From NCBI RefSeq assembly GCF_008327685.1, contig NZ_BDDE01000021.1:62001-126000 (forward strand): a stretch of DNA of 64,000 bases, given 5' to 3'. The translations under genes were made by a program, and so were the position numbers. The DNA is from Actinomadura sp. K4S16. Its GTDB lineage: Bacteria; Actinomycetota; Actinomycetes; Streptosporangiales; Streptosporangiaceae. Under the pieces are notes generated by a model. It saw nothing but the letters and a program-made list of their open reading frames with translations. It made no database searches and was not told the origin of the DNA. Below, piece by piece: positions 39,095 to 47,890 of the stretch (its first letter is position 1; the number at the start of each line of letters is the position of its first letter).

Positions 39095-41407
39095 TCAGGT
39101 CGTGAGCTCCAGCTCCAACTGCTCGGCGACGGGTTCCGGAGGAGGCGGCGGCGCCGTCGGGCGGGAGCCGCCGGGCCACCACCAGTTGGCGTGGCCGAGC
39201 AGGCTCATCAGCGCGGGGACGAGCATGAGGCGGACGATCGTCGCGTCCATGGCGACGGCGATGGCCAGCCCCAGGGCCATCATCTTCACCATCGGGTCCG
39301 GCTGCGGGACGAAGCTGGCGAACACGAAGATCATGATGAGCGCGGCCGAGGTGATGAGGCGGGCGGTGGCCCCGATGCCGATCACGACGGACTCGTGCGG
39401 ATCGCCCGTCCGGTCGTACTCCTCCTTGATCCGCGACAGCAGGAAGACCTCGTAGTCCATGGACAGCCCGAAGATCAGGGCGAACATGAACAGCGGGATG
39501 AACGACATGATGGGGATGGCCTGGTCGACGCCGAACAGCCGGACGCCCCAGCCCCACTGGAAGACGGCCGTGACGACGCCGAACGAGGCGCCGATCGACA
39601 GCAGGTTCATCAGGGCGGCCTTCACCGGGACGATGACCGACCGGAAGGCGATGACCAGCAGCAGGAGGGCGACCCCCACCACCGCGACGACGACGGTCGG
39701 CATGCGCTCCCCGACCGTGGTGGCGATGTCGATGATCGCGGGGTTCTCGCCGCCGAGGTAGATCCGCGTACCCGGATGCGCCTCCCGGACGTCGCGGATC
39801 TCGGTGTTCCGCAGCCGGTGGACGAGGTCGGTGGTCGACGCGGCGTGCGGGGCGTCCTCCGGGACCACCTGCAGGATCGCGGTCGTGCCGGCCACCACGG
39901 GCTCCCCGACGAACGCGACGCCGGGCACCTCGGAGAGCGTCCGCTGGAGTTCCTGGCCGATGAGGACCGCGCGCTTGTCGGGCTTCTTGTCCGGGTCCGG
40001 GGCGCCCTTGGGGAGGGACGGCCGCGGGGACGGGCTCGGCCGGGGCCCCGCCGGACCCGTCAGGCCGGACAGGCCCTCGCCCGCCTCGACCGTCGGCACC
40101 ACGCGCTTCGGCTTGACGCTCTTCTCCGCGCCGGGCACCTTCGCGACCACGACGAACGGGCTGTAGTGGCCCGCGCCGAACTCCCGGGCGACGATGTCGT
40201 AGGCCTGCCGCGCCTCCATCTTCGGCGACGACATGCTGTCGGCCATCACGCCGAACCGCAGGCTGAGCGTCGGGATGGAGAGGGTCAGCAGGACGAGGCT
40301 CGCGACGATGGCGTAGGGCCAGGCATGGCGGTCGACGTGGCGTCCCCACGCCGTCCAGCGGCCCGAGCTGCGGTCCGGCCGCACCCGGGCCAGCCGGTAC
40401 CGGTCGATGCGCGTGCCCAGGGACCCGAGGATGGCGGGCAGCAGGGTCAGCGCGGCGGCGACCATGATGGCGACGGCCAGCGCGGCGGCGATCCCGATGC
40501 GTCCGACGAAGGCGATCCCGGACAGGAACAGCCCGCAGATCGCGAACACGACCGTGCCGCCGGCGAACACGACCGCGTGGCCCGAGTGCGCCATGGCGCG
40601 CCCGACCGCGGTCTCGACGTCGTCGCCCTCGGCGAGCTGCTGCCGGTAGCGGGTCACGATGAACAGGGCGTAGTCGATCCCGGCGCCGATGCCGAGCATC
40701 GCGGCGACCATCGGCGCGGTCGGCGCGATCTGGAACATCGACGCCAGGAAGTGGATCAGCGAGTACGCCACCACCATCCCGCACAGCGACACCACGATCG
40801 GGATGCCCGCGGCGAGGAACGAGCCGAACGCCAGCAGCAGGACGACCATCGCCAGCAGGATCCCGACGCCCTCCTGCGGCCCGCCCTTCGGCTGGTTCAG
40901 GATCATCGCGGCGATCCCGCCGAACTTGACCTCCAGCCCGGCCATCCGCGCGGGCTCGACCGCCCGGTTCAGCGCGTCGAGGTCGGCGTGGCCGACGTCG
41001 CTCATCGTGCCGGTGAAGTTGAGCCGGACGGCGACGGCCTTGTCGTCCTTCAGCCCGCCCATCCCCTGCACGTACGGGTTCTCGACGTACGCCACCCGGT
41101 CGAGCTTGGAGATGTTGTCGATCGACTGGCCGACGGTGAGCGCGACCCGCCAGTCGGCGGGACTCGCGTCGCGGGTCTGGTGGAACACGACGGTCGCGGT
41201 CGGCCCCGTCATCGCGGGGAAGTCCTGCCCGAGCGTGTCGAGGGCGCGCTGCGTCTCGGTGCCGGGCAGCGTGCTCTGCTGGACGAACATGCCCCCGTGC
41301 ATGACGCCGAGGACGCCGGCGCCGAGCATCAGGGCGACCCAGAGTTCGAACACCGTGCGGCGCCTGCGCACGCAGAACCGTCCGAGCACCTCCAGGAAAC
41401 GCGCCAT
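39095..41407 (-). CDS. MMPL-family RND transporter
   Basis: The 770-residue protein has two repeats of one helix, a large extracytoplasmic domain and five helices. GAGIDYALFIVTRYRQQL and GLSMDYEVFLLSRIKEEYDRTGDP are the two conserved proton-relay segments of MMPL proteins. The second extracytoplasmic domain contains a Pro/Ser/Lys-rich insert (about 430-480). It probably exports lipids, antibiotics or siderophores. A GTG five codons upstream (41422) is an alternative start. It is divergent from a TetR gene across about 70 nt. Confidence 0.92.
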   Translation of the reverse strand: MARFLEVLGRFCVRRRRTVFELWVALMLGAGVLGVMHGGMFVQQSTLPGTETQRALDTLGQDFPAMTGPTATVVFHQTRDASPADWRVALTVGQSIDNISKLDRVAYVENPYVQGMGGLKDDKAVAVRLNFTGTMSDVGHADLDALNRAVEPARMAGLEVKFGGIAAMILNQPKGGPQEGVGILLAMVVLLLAFGSFLAAGIPIVVSLCGMVVAYSLIHFLASMFQIAPTAPMVAAMLGIGAGIDYALFIVTRYRQQLAEGDDVETAVGRAMAHSGHAVVFAGGTVVFAICGLFLSGIAFVGRIGIAAALAVAIMVAAALTLLPAILGSLGTRIDRYRLARVRPDRSSGRWTAWGRHVDRHAWPYAIVASLVLLTLSIPTLSLRFGVMADSMSSPKMEARQAYDIVAREFGAGHYSPFVVVAKVPGAEKSVKPKRVVPTVEAGEGLSGLTGPAGPRPSPSPRPSLPKGAPDPDKKPDKRAVLIGQELQRTLSEVPGVAFVGEPVVAGTTAILQVVPEDAPHAASTTDLVHRLRNTEIRDVREAHPGTRIYLGGENPAIIDIATTVGERMPTVVVAVVGVALLLLVIAFRSVIVPVKAALMNLLSIGASFGVVTAVFQWGWGVRLFGVDQAIPIMSFIPLFMFALIFGLSMDYEVFLLSRIKEEYDRTGDPHESVVIGIGATARLITSAALIMIFVFASFVPQPDPMVKMMALGLAIAVAMDATIVRLMLVPALMSLLGHANWWWPGGSRPTAPPPPPEPVAEQLELELTT

Positions 41408-41436
41408 GCCCGAAGAGAACACCTATCCAGGAAGTT

Positions 41437-41451
41437 TTGCAATAGATGCAA
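41437..41451. promoter_or_regulatory. TTGCA-N5-TGCAA dyad, candidate TetR operator
   Basis: TTGCA (41437-41441) and TGCAA (41447-41451) flank ATAGA in the short MMPL/TetR gap. The flanking bases extend the symmetry imperfectly (AAGTT and AACTT). Confidence 0.55.
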
Positions 41452-41478
41452 CTTTGCAGTCATGGTAACGTCCGTCAC

Positions 41479-42108
41479 ATGGAGGAGGACGCCGGCGGAC
41501 CGGGGCTGCGGGAGCGCAAGAAGCTGCGCACCCGCCAGGCCATCGCGACGGCCGCGCTGCGCCTGTTCGCCGAGCGCGGCTACGAGGAGACGACGATCGC
41601 CGACATCGCCGCCGCCGCCGATGTCTCACCCCGCACGTTCTTCAGCTACTTCCCCTCCAAGGAAGACGTGATCTTCGCCGAGATCGACGACCGGCTCGCC
41701 GAGGTCGCCGAGCGGCTGCGCCCCACCCCCGGCGAGACGCCGATGGCGACCATCCGGCGCAGCATCGTGGACGTCCTGGAGGCGGTGGTCGCCGAGCACC
41801 GCGACTACGGCCCGGTCCAGGTCGCGCTCATCCTGGAGCGCCCCGCCCTGCGCGCCCGGGCGCTGCAGCGCATGACCGACGCCCAGGACGCGATCGAGGC
41901 GCTGCTGCGCGAGCTGTGCCCCGGCATCTCCGAGATCGACGCGGTGGCCGCGGCCGGCATCGCGGTCGGCGGCATGCAGGCGGTCGTGGCGCACTGCCGC
42001 CGCGAGGGCTACGACCCCCTGTCCATGCGCACCGCCCTCGACCGGGCCGTGGACATCGTCGAGCACGGCCTCGTCTCGGTCGACGCCCTGTCCCGCCCCG
42101 CCCCCTGA
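41479..42108 (+). CDS. TetR-family transcriptional regulator of MMPL gene
   Basis: The 209-residue TetR protein has its helix-turn-helix at about 20-65 (IATAALRLFAERGYEETTIADIAAAADVSPRTFFSYFPSKEDV) and a C-terminal domain like other AcrR-type efflux regulators. The ATG at 41479 is seven bases after TAACGT, suggesting a leaderless mRNA. It is divergent from the MMPL exporter with a shared dyad, the common arrangement for local repression. Confidence 0.9.
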   Translation: MEEDAGGPGLRERKKLRTRQAIATAALRLFAERGYEETTIADIAAAADVSPRTFFSYFPSKEDVIFAEIDDRLAEVAERLRPTPGETPMATIRRSIVDVLEAVVAEHRDYGPVQVALILERPALRARALQRMTDAQDAIEALLRELCPGISEIDAVAAAGIAVGGMQAVVAHCRREGYDPLSMRTALDRAVDIVEHGLVSVDALSRPAP

Positions 42109-42179
42109 GCCGCCGGGCACCGGCGGCGGAGGCGCCCGCCCCCGGTGCCCGGCTCAATCCCGCGCCCGCGGGGCCGCGG

Positions 42180-42914
42180 CTAGTCGGCGATCTTGATGCG
42201 GAGGCGGCGGAAGCCGCGGCCCTTGTTCTCGACCTTGGCGACCGTGATGCGGCCGATCTGCTTGGTGGAGCCGACGTGGGTCCCGCCGTCCGCCTGGGTG
42301 TCGAGCCCGACGATGTCGACGATCCGGACGTCCTGCACCTCCGGCGGCACCAGGTTCGTGGCGGTGCGGATGATGTCGGGGATCTCGAACGCCTCGGCGC
42401 GCGGCAGGGTCCTGACGTCGATGCGCCGGTCGGCTTCGACCTCGGCGTTGCAGGCGTCCTCGACGGCCTGCTTGAAGCCGGGCGGGACCTCGCGCAGGTC
42501 GAAGTCCATGCGCGCGGACAGGGGCTCCATGTTCCCGCCCGTCACCAGGCAGCCGTAGTCGCGGAACACGACCCCGCACAGCAGGTGCAGGCCGGAGTGG
42601 GTGCGCATCAGCGCGGTGCGGCGCTCATCCTCCACGGCGCCGCGCACCACGGTGCCGACGGGCGGGAGCGGGTCGCCCTCGGCGGGGATGAGCATCAGGT
42701 CGTCGCCCTTGCGGACGCCGGCGATACGGGTCTGGACGCCCTGCCAGATGAGGACGCCGTGGTCCGGGGGCTGGCCGCCGCCGCCCGGGTAGAAGGCCGA
42801 CCGGTCGAGGACGATGCCGTCCGGGCCCGCGTCGAGGACGACGGCCTCCCATTCCCGCAGGGCCTGGTCGGCCAGTTCCAGGCGTGCGGTGCGTCCGAGG
42901 GTCTCCGCGCTCAT
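42180..42914 (-). CDS. Alanyl-tRNA editing protein (AlaX-like)
   Basis: The 244-residue free-standing editing domain hydrolyses mischarged Ser- or Gly-tRNA-Ala. It has FYPGGGGQPPD (residues 41-51), the HxxxH zinc motif with H106 and H110 (THSGLHLL), and DGGTHVG with H213. The residue four before H213, normally Cys in the CxxxH motif, is D209 here. Asp could still bind zinc, or the site may be three-coordinate. It stands alone, convergent with the TetR gene. Confidence 0.9.
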   Translation of the reverse strand: MSAETLGRTARLELADQALREWEAVVLDAGPDGIVLDRSAFYPGGGGQPPDHGVLIWQGVQTRIAGVRKGDDLMLIPAEGDPLPPVGTVVRGAVEDERRTALMRTHSGLHLLCGVVFRDYGCLVTGGNMEPLSARMDFDLREVPPGFKQAVEDACNAEVEADRRIDVRTLPRAEAFEIPDIIRTATNLVPPEVQDVRIVDIVGLDTQADGGTHVGSTKQIGRITVAKVENKGRGFRRLRIKIAD

Positions 42915-42954
42915 GCCGTCACCCTAGAGCCGCCGTCGCGGGGAGCGCAGGTGA

Positions 42955-43320
42955 TCACCAGGGGCCGTAGGGGCCCTGGCGGGAGCCGCCGCGGCCGCCG
43001 TTGTTCCGCTTGTAGGGGCCGACGGCCGGGCGGACGTCGGCGAGGTAGACGGCGGCGGCGATGAACGCCGCGACCGGGAGGATGCCGAGCAGCAGCGCGA
43101 TGGGGCTGGCGCCGAGCGCCACCGGCGCGACCGCGTACGCGGCGCCGACCACCGTCGCGACGATCAGGATGATCATCCACAGCTTCTTGCTCTGCTTGCT
43201 GGCCGCCGCATACGCGTTGACCGGCACGGTGAGCGAGTCGATCAGCGCCCACGCCTCCATCGCGAAAGCGATGATCAGCAGCAGCCAGAAGAAGTAGTCC
43301 AGCACGTTGAAGCCCGACAT
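42955..43320 (-). CDS. DUF2516 membrane protein
   Basis: The 121-residue protein has three or four helices. It starts FNVLDYFFWLLLIIAFAMEAWALIDSL and contains KQSKKLWMIILIVATVVGAAY, the DUF2516 pattern, with a Gly/Arg-rich cytoplasmic tail. In mycobacteria the equivalent gene follows hbhA (Rv0474-Rv0475-Rv0476 order), as it does here. Function unknown. Confidence 0.88.
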   Translation of the reverse strand: MSGFNVLDYFFWLLLIIAFAMEAWALIDSLTVPVNAYAAASKQSKKLWMIILIVATVVGAAYAVAPVALGASPIALLLGILPVAAFIAAAVYLADVRPAVGPYKRNNGGRGGSRQGPYGPW

Positions 43321-43440
43321 CGGCGATCAGCGCTCCTGCTCGTCTCGGAAGGCGACTCCTCGTCGCACGCGGGTCTGCCTGCCCCAACCCTACGTGCAGC
43401 GGCCGGCATCGCGGCCTGAGGGAACGGGCACTTGCAGAGA

Positions 43441-43480
43441 CGACGGAGCCCGGCCGGGTGTTCCCGGCCGGGCTCCGTCG
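43441..43480 (-). terminator. Long hairpin terminator after the HbhA-like gene
   Basis: Perfect 18-bp arms (43441-43458 and 43463-43480; 19 bp with the flanking A-T pair) enclose a 4-nt loop. The hairpin begins 10 bases after the stop codon. It separates the XRE-hbhA unit from the DUF2516 gene. Confidence 0.85.
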
Positions 43481-43490
43481 TGTGGCGCCG

Positions 43491-43946
43491 TTACTTCTTC
43501 GTGGTGGAGCGGGACTGCCCGGTGGCCCGGCTCTGCGCCGTCCTGCGCTGCGCGGTGCGGGTCTTCGGGGCCTGCTTCGGCGCGGCCTGGTCGGCCGCCG
43601 AGATCTCGGCGACCTCCACGGCCTCGCGGTGCACGACCTTCTTGCCGCGCTCGGCGAGCTCGTCGATGAACTCGAAGGCCCGGGTGCCGAAGTGCGTGGC
43701 GTACGCGACGGCGGCGCCCGGCAGGTCCTTGGCGTCCACCCGCTGCTGGTACCGGGAGACCTCGCCGCGGTAGCGGTCGACGGTCTCGCGGACCTGCCCG
43801 CGGTAGCGGTCGACGGTCTCGCGGACCTCGCCCTGGTACCTGGTCACCTGCTCGGGGACCTCACGGATCTTCTCCACCGCGAAGTCGCCGGCGCCGGCCA
43901 CGGCGTAGACGGCCTTGTTCTCGCGGAGGTTGCTGGCCAGCGTCAT
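43491..43946 (-). CDS. Heparin-binding hemagglutinin (HbhA)-like coiled-coil protein
   Basis: The 151-residue protein has a short N-terminal helix, a coiled coil built from an 11-residue repeat (YQGEVRETVDR, YRGQVRETVDR, then YRGEVSRYQQR), and a basic Lys/Arg/Thr/Ala tail ending RSTTKK. This is the HBHA architecture: surface adhesin and lipid-body binder in mycobacteria. The repeat is visible in DNA as a 33-bp near-perfect tandem duplication at about 43760-43840. It overlaps the XRE gene by 4 bp and is followed by a very strong terminator. Confidence 0.82.
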   Translation of the reverse strand: MTLASNLRENKAVYAVAGAGDFAVEKIREVPEQVTRYQGEVRETVDRYRGQVRETVDRYRGEVSRYQQRVDAKDLPGAAVAYATHFGTRAFEFIDELAERGKKVVHREAVEVAEISAADQAAPKQAPKTRTAQRRTAQSRATGQSRSTTKK

Positions 43947-44383
43947 CCGACCTCTTCCCTTCCCTTGCGTTCTGGTCCGGCCTGTTCGGGGCCGGTCTGT
44001 TCCGGCATGGCGGGTTCGTCGGGCCCGGCGACGACGCCGCCGGCCTCGTTCTCCTTGAGGAACGACGCGTAGATGTCCAGCAGGACCTGCTTCTGCCGTT
44101 CCGTCAGGACGAGGTCGGCCCGGACGGCGGCCTGCACGTCGGTGTCGGCCTCGCGGTCCTCGAGGATGCCGGCCTGCACGTACAGCGCCTCGGCCGAGAT
44201 CCGCAGCCCCTTGGCGATCTGCTGCAGTATCTCGGCGCTCGGCTTGCGCAGGCCGCGCTCGATCTGGCTCAGGTACGGGTTGGAGATGCCGGACACGTCC
44301 GCCAGCTGGCGCAGCGATATCTTCGCCCGCGTCCGCTGCTCCCGGATGTACTCCCCGATGGAGCCGACCTTCGAACTCGCCAT
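43943..44383 (-). CDS. XRE-family regulator upstream of hbhA
   Basis: The 146-residue protein has a Cro/CI helix-turn-helix (IGEYIREQRTRAKISLRQLADVSGISNPYLSQIERGLRKPSAEIL, residues about 8-60) and a conserved actinomycete tail (LRISAEALYVQAGILE...ILLDIY). The C-terminal Pro/Glu/Gly-rich end is low complexity. ATG 44383 is supported by GGAGAG seven bases upstream; ATG 44401 is an alternative. It is the Rv0474 equivalent in the conserved block. Confidence 0.88.
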   Translation of the reverse strand: MASSKVGSIGEYIREQRTRAKISLRQLADVSGISNPYLSQIERGLRKPSAEILQQIAKGLRISAEALYVQAGILEDREADTDVQAAVRADLVLTERQKQVLLDIYASFLKENEAGGVVAGPDEPAMPEQTGPEQAGPERKGREEVG

Positions 44384-44403
44384 ATCTCCACTCTCCGTCA
44401 TGG

Positions 44404-44421
44404 TGCTTGCTATTGCAAGCA
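44404..44421. promoter_or_regulatory. Inverted repeat at the XRE promoter
   Basis: TGCTTGC and GCAAGCA flank TATT (44404-44421). A -10-like TAGGAT lies at 44426-44421 on the minus strand, so the dyad covers the expected start site of the XRE-hbhA transcript. Confidence 0.6.
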
Positions 44422-44564
44422 TCCTAGCTAGCACTTCGTGGTGAATCGCCTCACATGCCGGAAAGGCCGGGACAGCCGTCGGCCGACCTGCGGCGGAACG
44501 TCGTGCGCCGCCGTCCCTCAGGGAGGGGGACGGCGGCGCCGGGGCGGGAGAGGTGGGGCCGGGG

Positions 44565-44861
44565 TCACAGGGACGGGGTCGCGTACGGGTCGTGCTCGGC
44601 GAGGAGCTTGTCCAGGCGCGCCTGGTCGACCCGGCTGCTGATGGCCTGGGTCTCCTGACGGTCGCGGACGCACTTGGCCAGCGTGAACGTGGACGTGATC
44701 ACGTACAGCAGGCCGAGCGCCAGGAACGCGCGGACCCAGGCGCTGACGGGCAGGTAGGCCACGCCGACGGCGACGGCGGTGCTGGAGACGGCGAACGAGA
44801 TCACGGCTTGGACGAAGAACGCGGCGGAGCCGGGTTGCGCGGGCGGCTTGGAGGTCGTCAT
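44565..44861 (-). CDS. YiaA/YiaB-family two-helix membrane protein
   Basis: The 98-residue protein has two membrane helices (AAFFVQAVISFAVSSTAVAVGVAYLPV and VRAFLALGLLYVITSTFTLAKCVRD), the YiaAB double-helix pattern, and a charged cytoplasmic tail. Function unknown; inner-membrane proteins of this type are linked to envelope stress in enterobacteria. A TGAGTACC...GGTGCTCA dyad (44896-44911) lies 35 bp upstream. Confidence 0.85.
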   Translation of the reverse strand: MTTSKPPAQPGSAAFFVQAVISFAVSSTAVAVGVAYLPVSAWVRAFLALGLLYVITSTFTLAKCVRDRQETQAISSRVDQARLDKLLAEHDPYATPSL

Positions 44862-44895
44862 GGGACGAGTCTGCGGGCCGCCCGCGTCCCGGTCA

Positions 44896-44911
44896 TGAGT
44901 ACCGGTGCTCA
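44896..44911. promoter_or_regulatory. Dyad TGAGTACC/GGTGCTCA upstream of yiaAB
   Basis: This 16-bp near-perfect palindrome has one mismatched pair. The same TGAGTACC half-site occurs in the hairpin at 60885-60912, so it may be a shared regulator site. Confidence 0.45.
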
Positions 44912-44946
44912 GCCTCCCGTGTGCGAGGAACTCAGAGCCCGGGCGG

Positions 44947-45990
44947 TCAGCTCACCTTGGAGGAGGGCGCGATCCAGGTGTTGCAGACGGTCAGTTCGCG
45001 CCCGTTGAAGCCGGTGATCACCCAGCCCGCGTAGTGGCGGCCCGAGCCGTGGTCGCGCTTCTCCGGTGGCTGCCGGTCGTCGCCCCTGCCCAGCACGTCG
45101 GTGACCATGGCGTTGTACTGCTCGCGGGTCATCGGGAGGGTGGAGCGCTCGCTGCCGAGGAAGGCGCCCGCAAAGCACTGGGCCTGCAACTCGATGCGGC
45201 GGCTCGCCTCCGTCCGGGCGGCGGTGTCGCCGGTCTCCATCTGGCGGTCCCCGTAGAGCAGGATCCCGGCCCGGTCCTGGACGTGGTGCCCGTACTCGTG
45301 CGCGATCACCCGGGCGTAGACGGCGTAGTGGGACAGCGGCTCGCCGCCCGACGTCTCCACGACGTGCCGGAGGCCGACGTACATCGTGTTGTTGGCCGGG
45401 CAGTAGAAGGCGGACGCTCCGGGCGCGGGGTAGGAGCCGCACGGGCTGCGCCCCGGCTGGACCCAGAACACCCGGTCGGGCTTGTCGAACGGGATGCCGG
45501 CCTTGGTGAACTGCCTGCTCCACGCCGCGTCCAGGCAGTCGCTCAGGGTGTCCATGAACGCGCGCATGGACTGGGCGGACGGCTGGATCGGCGGCAGGCG
45601 GCAGCTCACCGACGTGAGCGCGCCCGTCCTGTAGATCTTGCTGTTGGTCGCCTTCTCGCGCGGCGTCGAGGGGCCGCCGGACGTGGCGGACGTCCCGGTG
45701 CCGCCGGCGGCGTCCCGGCCGCCGCCGACCAGCGAGAGCCCGAGGATCACGAGGACGACCAGGGACGTCAGGCCGCCGAAGATGCCCGCGATCGTCCCGC
45801 CCGCGCTGCGGCGGGGCGGCGGGCGCATCGGGGCGTACCGGTACTGCGGAGGCGGCCCGTAGGCAGGAGGCCCGTATCCCGGACCGCCATACGGCGGTCC
45901 CCCCTGCGGCGGCCCACCGTAGGGCGGCCGCCCGTAGGGCGGTGCCGGGGGCCGCGGCGGAGGAGGCGGCGGGGGGTAATGACCTGCCAT
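44947..45990 (-). CDS. Neutral zinc metallopeptidase, Pro-rich N terminus, membrane-anchored
   Basis: The 347-residue protein starts with about 60 residues of Pro/Gly/Tyr-rich sequence (PPYGGPPQGGPPYGG) in the cytoplasm, then one membrane helix (about 68-90), and an outside domain with the zincin motif HEYGHH, three Cys residues before it (VSCRLPP, SDCLDAA, SPCGSY) and AQCFAG after it. This is the YpfJ/putative neutral zinc metallopeptidase family. Substrates are unknown. Confidence 0.9.
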   Translation of the reverse strand: MAGHYPPPPPPPRPPAPPYGRPPYGGPPQGGPPYGGPGYGPPAYGPPPQYRYAPMRPPPRRSAGGTIAGIFGGLTSLVVLVILGLSLVGGGRDAAGGTGTSATSGGPSTPREKATNSKIYRTGALTSVSCRLPPIQPSAQSMRAFMDTLSDCLDAAWSRQFTKAGIPFDKPDRVFWVQPGRSPCGSYPAPGASAFYCPANNTMYVGLRHVVETSGGEPLSHYAVYARVIAHEYGHHVQDRAGILLYGDRQMETGDTAARTEASRRIELQAQCFAGAFLGSERSTLPMTREQYNAMVTDVLGRGDDRQPPEKRDHGSGRHYAGWVITGFNGRELTVCNTWIAPSSKVS

Positions 45991-46032
45991 AGCGCAGAAT
46001 CATCGCACGCATTCCCGATACCATTTGCGGCC

Positions 46033-47829
46033 ATGTCTGCTCTTGCGGCGATGTTCCGGTCGCGTCCGGCTTCCCTGGCGGTCTCGGCGGCGCTGGCGGT
46101 GCCCCTGCTGACCAGCACGTCCGCGGCCGCGTCCGAGGCCGGCGGGACGGTCGCCGAGGCCGGTGCGCCCAGGGCCGGGGCGGCGGCGTCCGGCTTCACC
46201 GCCGCGGAGCGGGTGCTGAAGGACGACGTCGTCCTCACCGCGGGCGGCGGCGGCACGGTCAGGGTGAAGGAGACGATCGTCTACCGGTTCGCCGGGCACG
46301 ACGGCTTCCAGCGGACGTACCCCACCCGGGTGCACGAGAGCCTCACCGAGGACCGCGTCTACAGGATCGAGAACCTGCGGGCGGCCAGCCCGGACGGCGG
46401 CCCGTCGAAGGCCACGTCCTCGGCCAAGGGCCTGAACACCGTCGTCAAGGTCGCGGGCGGCCGGAAGCTGACCGGCGACCACACGGTCGTCCTGGAGTAC
46501 GACGTGCGCGGCGCGATCACCCGGATGGGGGCGGCGGATGAGCTGCGCTGGCCGGTGGTCGGCGGCTGGAAGGTGCCGCTGGACGAGGCGAAGGCGGTCG
46601 TCGACGGCGGCGCGATGATCCGCAACGTCAACTGCTTCACCGGGCCGATCGGCAGCACGATCGGCTGCACGCAGTACTACACGAACCACACGCACACCCA
46701 GGGCGTGTTCGCGCAGCAGGGGATGCTGCCCGGCGAGTACCTGACCGTCGTCGCGGGCCTGCCCGCGGGGACGACGGGCGGGCACGCCATCTACGAGCGC
46801 CGCCACACGGTCGCGACCGCGTTCTCCGTCAACGCCGTCACCGGCGCCGCGCTGGCCGGCCTGCTGGTGCTGCTCGTGGGCGGCGTCGCCGCCCTCTACC
46901 TGCTGCGCGGGCGGGACGCGCGGACCGTCGGCAAGCGGGCCGCCGAGGGCGACCAGGTGCCGGTGGCGGGGGCGGAGTTCGAGCCGCCGAACGGGGTGCG
47001 GCCCGGCCAGATCGGCACGCTGATCGACGAGCAGGCCGACGTGATCGACGTGACCGCGACGATCGTCGACCTCGCGGTGCGCGGCTACCTCCTGATCGAG
47101 GAGGAGGACCGGGCCGTCACCGGCCGCCTCGACTGGACGCTGCGCCGCCTCGACCGCCCGCAGACCGACCTGCTCCCCTACGAGCGCATCCTGCTGGACG
47201 CACTGCTGACCGCGCCCGACGGGACCGTGCTCGACGCCGTCGCGCTGTCGGCCCTCGGCGGGACGTTCGCGACGAAGCTGTCGCAGGTCAGATCCGCGAT
47301 GTACGACGACGTGGTGAAGCAGGGCTGGTTCGCGCGGCGGCCCGACACCGTCCGGTCCCGGTGGACGATCGCGGGCATCGCCCTGACGCTGCTCGGCATC
47401 GCCGGGACGGTCGCGCTGGCGCTCACCACCGAGTGGGCGCTGGCCGGGCTCGCGCTGATCATCGCGGGCGCGGCACTGGCCTACGGCGGCCAGTACATGC
47501 CGGCGAAGACGGCGCGCGGCGCCACGGTCCTCGCGCACACGATCGGATTCCGCGCGTTCCTGGAGCGCGGCGGCATCCCGGACGACGGCACCATGGCGGC
47601 GCGCCAGCGGATCGCGCTGTTCTCGCGTTTCCTGCCGTACGCGGTGGTCTTCGACGTCGTGGCGAAGTGGGCGGAGACGGTGAAGGACGCGGGCGAGCGC
47701 GCGGAGGGCGCGGACAACCTCTACTGGTACGAGGGCCCGGCGGAATGGGACCTGTCGAAGTTCGCCGAGTCGATGCGCACGTTCACGCTGGCCACCTCGG
47801 GTTCGATCTCCCAGTCGCGCGGGCTGTGA
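46033..47829 (+). CDS. DUF2207-family membrane protein
   Basis: The 598-residue product has a signal sequence (residues about 1-36), an extracytoplasmic DUF2207 domain with YRFAGHDGFQRTYPTRV and WPVVGGWKVPLDEAKAVV, a membrane helix near 280-300, a cytoplasmic domain (LIDEQADVIDVTATIVDLAVRGYLLIEEED), two close helices (about 445-485), and the conserved end LPYAVVFDVVAKWAETV...LYWYEG. The C-terminal tail is not the Gly-rich one seen in many relatives. Function unknown, envelope-linked. It is divergent from the metallopeptidase gene. Confidence 0.88.
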   Translation: MSALAAMFRSRPASLAVSAALAVPLLTSTSAAASEAGGTVAEAGAPRAGAAASGFTAAERVLKDDVVLTAGGGGTVRVKETIVYRFAGHDGFQRTYPTRVHESLTEDRVYRIENLRAASPDGGPSKATSSAKGLNTVVKVAGGRKLTGDHTVVLEYDVRGAITRMGAADELRWPVVGGWKVPLDEAKAVVDGGAMIRNVNCFTGPIGSTIGCTQYYTNHTHTQGVFAQQGMLPGEYLTVVAGLPAGTTGGHAIYERRHTVATAFSVNAVTGAALAGLLVLLVGGVAALYLLRGRDARTVGKRAAEGDQVPVAGAEFEPPNGVRPGQIGTLIDEQADVIDVTATIVDLAVRGYLLIEEEDRAVTGRLDWTLRRLDRPQTDLLPYERILLDALLTAPDGTVLDAVALSALGGTFATKLSQVRSAMYDDVVKQGWFARRPDTVRSRWTIAGIALTLLGIAGTVALALTTEWALAGLALIIAGAALAYGGQYMPAKTARGATVLAHTIGFRAFLERGGIPDDGTMAARQRIALFSRFLPYAVVFDVVAKWAETVKDAGERAEGADNLYWYEGPAEWDLSKFAESMRTFTLATSGSISQSRGL

Positions 47830-47890
47830 CGGCGCCGGGCGGTTAATCGCCTGACGCCGGGTAAAGCGTGGGGCGAGGAGGTGTCGCCCC

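Noticed and set aside
41437..41451. Nur-box reading of TTGCA-N5-TGCAA
   Set aside because: The dyad resembles a Nur site, but it lies exactly in a TetR/MMPL gap with no nickel-linked gene, so a TetR operator is simpler.
43760..43845. CRISPR-like short repeats in the hbhA gene
   Set aside because: Two adjacent 33-bp copies with no spacers encode an 11-residue coiled-coil repeat; this is a coding repeat.
44905..46032. N-terminal extension of the DUF2207 frame by 376 residues
   Set aside because: The extension is antisense to the zinc metallopeptidase, and the ATG at 46033 gives a proper signal peptide.
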